DNA of 64,000 nucleotides from Jacaranda mimosifolia (taxonomy: Eukaryota; Streptophyta; Magnoliopsida; Lamiales; Bignoniaceae): the NCBI GenBank assembly GCA_018894105.1, contig CM032126.1, forward strand, positions 25,890,391 to 25,954,390. Reading direction: 5' to 3'. A model generated the notes under the pieces. The model saw nothing but the letters and a program-made list of their open reading frames with translations, was not told the DNA's origin and did no database searches. The position numbers and the translations under genes were made by a program. Of the stretch, positions 59,345 through 64,000 are shown in pieces. Position 1 is the stretch's first letter. Each line of letters begins with the position of its first letter.

Positions 59345-61170
59345 GCTAAGTGGAAAAGAAAAGAGAGCAGTAAGAGATCGGTAGTGAAGTAAAGAAGGAG
59401 AGGGAAGAGGGTGGACAAAGAATATGGAAAGCAAACTCGATGAAATAAAAAGGAAGATGTCGATATAAAGAGAAGGAGAAGGAAAAACTAGAGGAGATGA
59501 ACGGTTTTGGGAATAGAAAGAGGAGAAGCATTGAAACAGTAAAAGGAGAGGGGACAAGAGAAAAAAGAGGGTGGGTGAAGGAAAGAGGAATTCCTTCAAA
59601 GGAAAAGATGATGGGAAAAAGAGGGAGGAAGATGTTCATATAGAGAAAAGGAGAAAATCGAAGGGATGAATGACGTTACGAAGCAAAAGAGGAGAGGTTA
59701 TAATGGTAGTGAAAGAAAGGAACAAAAGGGAGGGAAGGGGAAAATTGCATATTTGGTCTCATAACTGAGGCTCATTTCTAATTCAGTTCAATTAATTTTA
59801 AAAAAATCACATTAAGTACTGTAATTTAAAAGTTTTCTCACATTTGGCTCCGCTTCCCCTTCTATTAAATAGTTAGCGGAAAAGGCACGTACATAACATG
59901 TGCACCATTAGCAATTGGATTTTGGAAGGAGAATTGGCCTGGTAAATTTTACTTCTACATTTTGGTGGGAAAATCAACTATACAAGTGAAAAGAAAGTGG
60001 GAAAAAGGAAAAATAATGGGGAAATTATCATATTTCTTTTAATAATTTTCATAAATTTAAATTTAAAAGATTCTAAATTACAAGATATAAATATCCAATT
60101 TTTTAAATATTATAAATTAAAGGATTTATTTTTATTGTGTAAAAAGTTTTAAAAATATTCAAAAGTTTTTTAAAAAATAAATTAAATAATTTTTTCCAAA
60201 CAAATCTTTAAAAAAAAAAAAATTAAAAATTTATTTTCAAAATAATTTTCAAATCTATAATGAAAAATTAAATATTATAAATTTTAAAATTTATTTTTAA
60301 ATTAACTAATTTTTAAAAATAACAAACAAATTTAACAAGTTAATAATTAAATAAACTTCCAAACACAAAAAAATATTAAATATAAATTCTAATTTTTCTC
60401 ATGTTTGGAAAAGAAATGCCTAATTTAGTTTGTTTAAATACTTTTGAATATTTTTGTAATATTTTACACAACAAAAATAAATTCTTTAATTTATAATATT
60501 TAAAAAAATTGAATATTTATCTCATGTAATGTAGAGTACTTTAAATTTAAATTTATGAAAATTATTGAAATTTTTTTATCATAATATCATTAACTACATT
60601 AATTAATATCATTTTACAAAGATTAAAAATTAAGTCAAATTAATATTTAAATTCAAAAATTATTTTTAGGTTTACTATTTCTAAATATAATTTAAAATTA
60701 ATAGAAATTTAAATATAATTTAAATTTAGAATCAACTTGTTTAATAAAATGTAGTTTAAAATTATATTTTTTTGTTAAATTTTAAATTTTAATTTGAAAA
60801 AAAAAAGCATTGAAAAGAGTTTAAAATATAAATATGAACAGTGCCTAGGAAAATTGCACTTTTAATTCCATAACTGAGACCTCGTGAATTTTTCCCTCAA
60901 AACCTACCTGGTAATGGTGCATATGGCACATGCATTTCCCATTAAGTATTTGACATAAGGGAAGTGATGGAACCAAATGTGAGATAAAATTTAAATTGTG
61001 GAACTCAATGTGGTACTTCCAAAATGAATAGGATTCAATAGGGATTGGGGCTAAGGTATGAGATCAAAATAGGATTTTCCCAAGAGGGAAGGTTTTAAGA
61101 GGCAGAGATGGAGGCATAGATAAAGAGAAAGGGGGATAGGTAGTGTTGGAGGAAATAAGAGCGAAATTCA
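59345..61170. repeat. purine-rich block, interrupted by the Mutator-like element
   Basis: From 59,345 to 59,737 the plus strand is mainly GGAAAAGAAAAGAGAG-type purine. The same composition resumes after 61,083 (GAGGCAGAGATGGAGGC, AAGAGAAAGGGGG) once the Mutator-like element is removed. Its left edge GGACTTAGGTAGGATG...GATAGGC (59,310-59,351) is an inverted relative of 44,287-44,325. Confidence 0.55.
59738..61082. mobile_element. non-autonomous Mutator-like element with about 180-base inverted ends
   Basis: The left end GGGAAAATTGCATATTTGG and the complement of the right end GGGAAAATCCTATTTTG align as inverted repeats over about 170-180 bases. Shared words include CTCACATTTGG, AATTTAAA and TGCACCATTA. 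Candidate 9-base duplications are GGAGGGAAG (59,729-59,737) and AGAGGGAAG (61,083-61,091), 8 of 9 identical. The interior is very AT-rich with no ORF. Long terminal inverted repeats with a 9-base duplication point to Mutator-like elements. Confidence 0.75.
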
Positions 61171-62429
61171 ATTTAAAATTTTATGGGATTAATTTTTTTA
61201 ATTGAATGAAAATAAAAAAAAATGAATAGTTCAATCCTGAGATCCAAAACACTATATGTAGTTGATGGCGAAAATAACATTTTATATATATGTATATACA
61301 TATGATATTTCATAATCTGTCAGAACAATAAAATATAACTATGGATATACTAGAAAGACACCTCTTTAATATAGATTACAGAAACATTCCTTCATTATTA
61401 ATAAATGTTATCTAAATAATGATCATTTAAAAAAAGATAATATTTCAAATAATTTTTTAAGTTTAAAAATTTTCAATTCACAAAATTTGTTTAAATTTTC
61501 TGATGGAACAAATTTAGAGTAAGAATGTTTGTAAATATGAAAAATAAGCCTAAATTTTAGATTTGGTCAATTTTTATTTGCCGTGTGCTCTGACCAGAAT
61601 TGGGAGGGCCGAAAAATTGGGTCAAGTGTATATACCTAAGTATTTTTTTTATGGGTCACTCGGAGTTGGACTTCTGAACATAAGACTCCAAAAGTAAACC
61701 CAATTCTATCGGGATTCAGGGCTATTTTAAAGAAAGAATTATTTATATTTGTCATATAATTAATTCACATGCATACAAGAAGGGTCAAAATAAAAAAAAT
61801 ATAATTATACGTGCTATATAAATAATTAATTAAATTTTTATGAGACTGGATATTATTAATAAATAATTTTGTTTAAAAGGAATTAAGCTGGACAAAACAA
61901 ACACAAAAAATGAAATGCATGCACCCATCAGCATGCAATTAGCCTAGACCTAGGAATGAACATGGAAATCCCTCTTCATGTCAATCCAAAATTATGGCTA
62001 TATTATCTAGTTGAGTAAGCTATCATCATCACATTATGCCCGCACATCATCAATTTTGAGATCAAATTATGAATTTTTGACAAAATATAGCTAAATATAA
62101 TAATTTTATGAAATATGTAAGACTAATATTGGAACAGAATAAAATCTCAAAATTGACAAATTACATGATAAAAATTGCAATTTTACCTAGAAATCATAAT
62201 AAGAGATGACCTTTCGTTCTTAATTATAAATTTAACCACAAAAGAAAGATAATTTTTTTTTTTTATACAATTTATTCATAACACAATCAATTATTCTTTT
62301 TAACACTTTGTGATTCAAATACATTCAACGCATGCACACTTTTCTGGTCAAAAAAGGAAAATGAAAGCACTATTTATAGTATTTATTGTGTGCATAGGCA
62401 AGATTTTTGTGCGACCTTGCATTGCTACA
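61171..62429. other. AT-rich DNA upstream of the small host gene, nothing recognised
   Basis: There is no ORF with a family signature and no transposon ends. It probably contains the promoter of the gene at 62,605, but no specific control site can be assigned with confidence. Confidence 0.45.
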
Positions 62430-62463
62430 GCTATATATATATGTATATATATGCATATATAAA
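62430..62463 (+). promoter_or_regulatory. TATA-box region of the 62,605 gene
   Basis: An alternating TATATATATATGTATATA stretch ends with GCATATATAAAC (about 62,452-62,463). Transcription would start about 30 bases downstream and leave a leader of about 110 bases before the ATG at 62,605. Confidence 0.55.
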
Positions 62464-62604
62464 CTTAAGGAGCACATTTTGGCATAATAATAAGAATCCC
62501 AAAAAAAGTGAAAAATAAAACCAAGTACTCGTTCTTCATCATTCTCTCTCAAGGAAGACTCGAGCACAGGTCTTTCTTGAGGTCCAAAAACAGCTGAAAA
62601 ATCA

Positions 62605-62880
62605 ATGTCAATGTATGAGAATCCGTGGGGACACGGCGCCCCAGAGGTGCCGCCAAAGAGGCTGGGCGACCCACCACCAAAACTGTCGAAGAGAGTGAAG
62701 GAGAAGTTCGAGATAACGAAGGAGAAAACAAAAGTGGCAGCCAAGAAGATGAAGGAGAAAACCAAGGTGGCTGCCAAGAAGGTGAAGGAAGGGACTTCCA
62801 AGGGTATAAAATGGATCAAGCACAAGTACCACAAACACATCCACCCCAAAAGTAAAGGAAGTATTAGATATGATTTTTAA
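62605..62880 (+). CDS. small lysine-rich plant protein with 11-residue repeats (91 aa)
   Basis: This is the best host-gene candidate. The ATG at 62,605 is the first in the leader; a second Met is at residue 3. The N-terminus MSMYENPWGHGAPEVPPK is Pro/Gly-rich. Residues about 30-64 are strongly basic and probably helical, with an 11-residue unit repeated twice and a third degenerate unit (KEKTKVAAKKM, KEKTKVAAKKV, KEGTSKGIKWI). The C-terminus is His/Lys-rich (HKYHKHIHPK). There is no signal peptide or membrane segment. The ORF has a TATA box, normal GC content and a downstream AATAAA, unlike the nearby repeats. The 11-mer pattern recalls late-embryogenesis-abundant (LEA) proteins, whose amphipathic helices bind membranes or protect under drought, but that link is an inference. 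I recognise no named family. Confidence 0.75.
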   Translation: MSMYENPWGHGAPEVPPKRLGDPPPKLSKRVKEKFEITKEKTKVAAKKMKEKTKVAAKKVKEGTSKGIKWIKHKYHKHIHPKSKGSIRYDF

Positions 62881-62987
62881 GGCAATATGAAAAATGATAA
62901 ATTATTTATAATCTTGGTAAAATTATTTTTACTATTTTTTGTCTTGTGTTAATTGTAGGTAATTGCTCTTTTTCTATTTTTTTAATG

Positions 62988-62993
62988 AATAAA
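62988..62993 (+). terminator. polyadenylation signal of the 62,605 gene
   Basis: AATAAA lies 108 bases after the stop codon, preceded by T-rich DNA (62,970-62,983). This is a reasonable distance for a plant 3' UTR. Confidence 0.55.
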
Positions 62994-63210
62994 AGTAGAA
63001 GGGTGATATTGTTTGTCTTATATATATGTTGATGATAGACGTGTAATTTCTTTTCTTCCTCTTTCCATTTCATAATGAATAATTGTTTCTACATATTAAC
63101 TAGGGGTCCACAATGTATTAAGGAAATTAACATTATTCTCCTTGTTTCATTTAATTATGCAGAACTTTTTTTTGTTCATGATTTGTGTGTTAAACTAATG
63201 TAGGATTGAT

Positions 63211-64000
63211 TGTATAACACCCTGAATTTTGATCCTTAAATTAAACCTAACATTTCAATTAAATAAAATACAATGTAGTAAATTGGGTTTAAATTAATTT
63301 TGAGTTAAACTTTAATTAAGGTTTAATTATGCATAATTTTGGCAGTTAAAAGGATTAAATTATAAATAAAATAAGGACTTGATTATCTAGGATTCTAAAT
63401 GTTAGAGGTCAATAAGTAAAAGACAAAGGTTTAGGTATTGAAAAGTAATTAAGTTAGGACTTGATCGACCAAAACCACAAATGTTAGGGGTCAACATGTA
63501 GGGTTAAAACTTTCACGAACTGAATTGAAGTTCAGGAGTTGAATTGTAGGCGACCGAAATGTTTGGGGTTCACGTGAAAGGTGGTCAGGAAGCTTGGGGC
63601 TGATTCAGAATTTTGAATGGATAAGATTCTATATAAAGAGATGCCTAGCATTTTCTCAAATTCTCTCTAGGAGATCCAACTGAACCCCACTTCATGAACC
63701 CTTAAAAAATGACCTAAAATCATGAAATTCGAATCATAAATGTGTTCTACTTATCATGAGGATTACAACAGTATAAAGATTGTTAAAAAAACGACGATTA
63801 GTTTTATAAAAAATTAAGGGCTGTGGAGCATCACGGTGGTGGTGACGGGTTCTATGGTTCCGGCAGTTGAAACATTGAATCATGGAAGGGGTTTTGATGG
63901 GCTCGGCGAGAGGCTTACGTTGGTAGTGTTGGTTCTGAATTTAGACCATCGGAGAGGGAAACATTAAGGCGGAGATGTGGCCATAAGTTGTTGTGCCCAG
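63211..64000 (+). repeat. probable start of a Gypsy-type LTR running off the window
   Basis: The sequence TGTATAACACCCTGAATTTT resembles the start of plant Gypsy LTRs, and also the minus-strand start of the solo LTR at 37,900 (TGTAACACCCCTAAATTTTG). A TATA-like CTATATAAAG follows at 63,630-63,639, about 420 bases in. Phrases such as GGGGTCAACATGTAGGG are of the kind seen in such U3 regions. The other end is outside the window, so the call rests on the start and the TATA position only. Confidence 0.45.

Noticed and set aside
59285..59639. Two overlapping minus-strand ORFs rich in Ser, Phe and Leu
   Set aside because: They are read from the pyrimidine strand of a purine-rich repeat; low complexity, not genes.
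62370..62849. 159-codon minus-strand ORF
   Set aside because: It is the antisense shadow of the 62,605-62,880 gene and extends over its TATA region; the plus-strand ORF has the promoter and poly(A) context.

Overview
This is plant nuclear DNA, most likely from a eudicot: AT-rich, with no bacterial gene organisation. It is packed with every major plant transposon class (Ty1/Copia, Ty3/Gypsy of both Tat and chromovirus type, L1 LINEs, hAT, CACTA and Mutator-like elements). The species cannot be told from the sequence alone. No rRNA gene, intact tRNA gene or CRISPR array is visible.

Left part (1-25,217). A decayed Ty1/Copia element lies on the minus strand (1-5,720); its 5' LTR and primer-binding site are inside the window and its 3' LTR is off the left edge. 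A hAT-type MITE follows (6,682-7,248). From 8,254 to about 19,730 lies a Tat-lineage Ty3/Gypsy remnant that lost gag but keeps degraded RT, RNase H and integrase, a 3' tandem-repeat block and an antisense ORF. An autonomous-type hAT transposon (about 11,697-16,195) splits its integrase. An L1 LINE on the minus strand (19,884-25,205) follows, with its poly(A) tail next to the Tat remnant.

Middle (25,218-44,442). This is AT-rich sequence with many non-autonomous DNA transposons whose ends can be placed to the base by target-site duplications (TSDs): 27,585-28,147, 28,734-30,401, 34,043-38,406, 35,443-36,117, 38,530-40,167 and 40,908-41,811. A Copia-type LTR (33,478 to about 40,591) hosts a nest: a hAT-like element contains a solo Gypsy LTR (34,354-37,900, TSD CATAA), which contains a hAT MITE (TSD GGTAGCAT). 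A CACTA element (TSD ATA) interrupts the same LTR.

Right part (44,443-64,000). A second L1 LINE on the plus strand (44,443-58,513), with a target duplication of 12 to 19 bp, was later split by a nearly complete chromovirus-type Gypsy element (45,050-54,460) and a hAT MITE (55,558-56,209). A Mutator-like element (59,738-61,082) sits in purine-rich repeats. The only convincing host gene is at 62,605-62,880: a 91-residue lysine-rich protein with a TATA box and a polyadenylation signal. A further Gypsy-type LTR probably starts at 63,211 and runs off the window.

Every transposon ORF carries stops, frameshifts or lost catalytic residues, so none looks autonomous now. I found no convincing new biological system. 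The value of the window is its readable insertion chronology, the tRNA-like block inside the CACTA element, the antisense ORF of the Tat element, and the small repeat-containing host gene.
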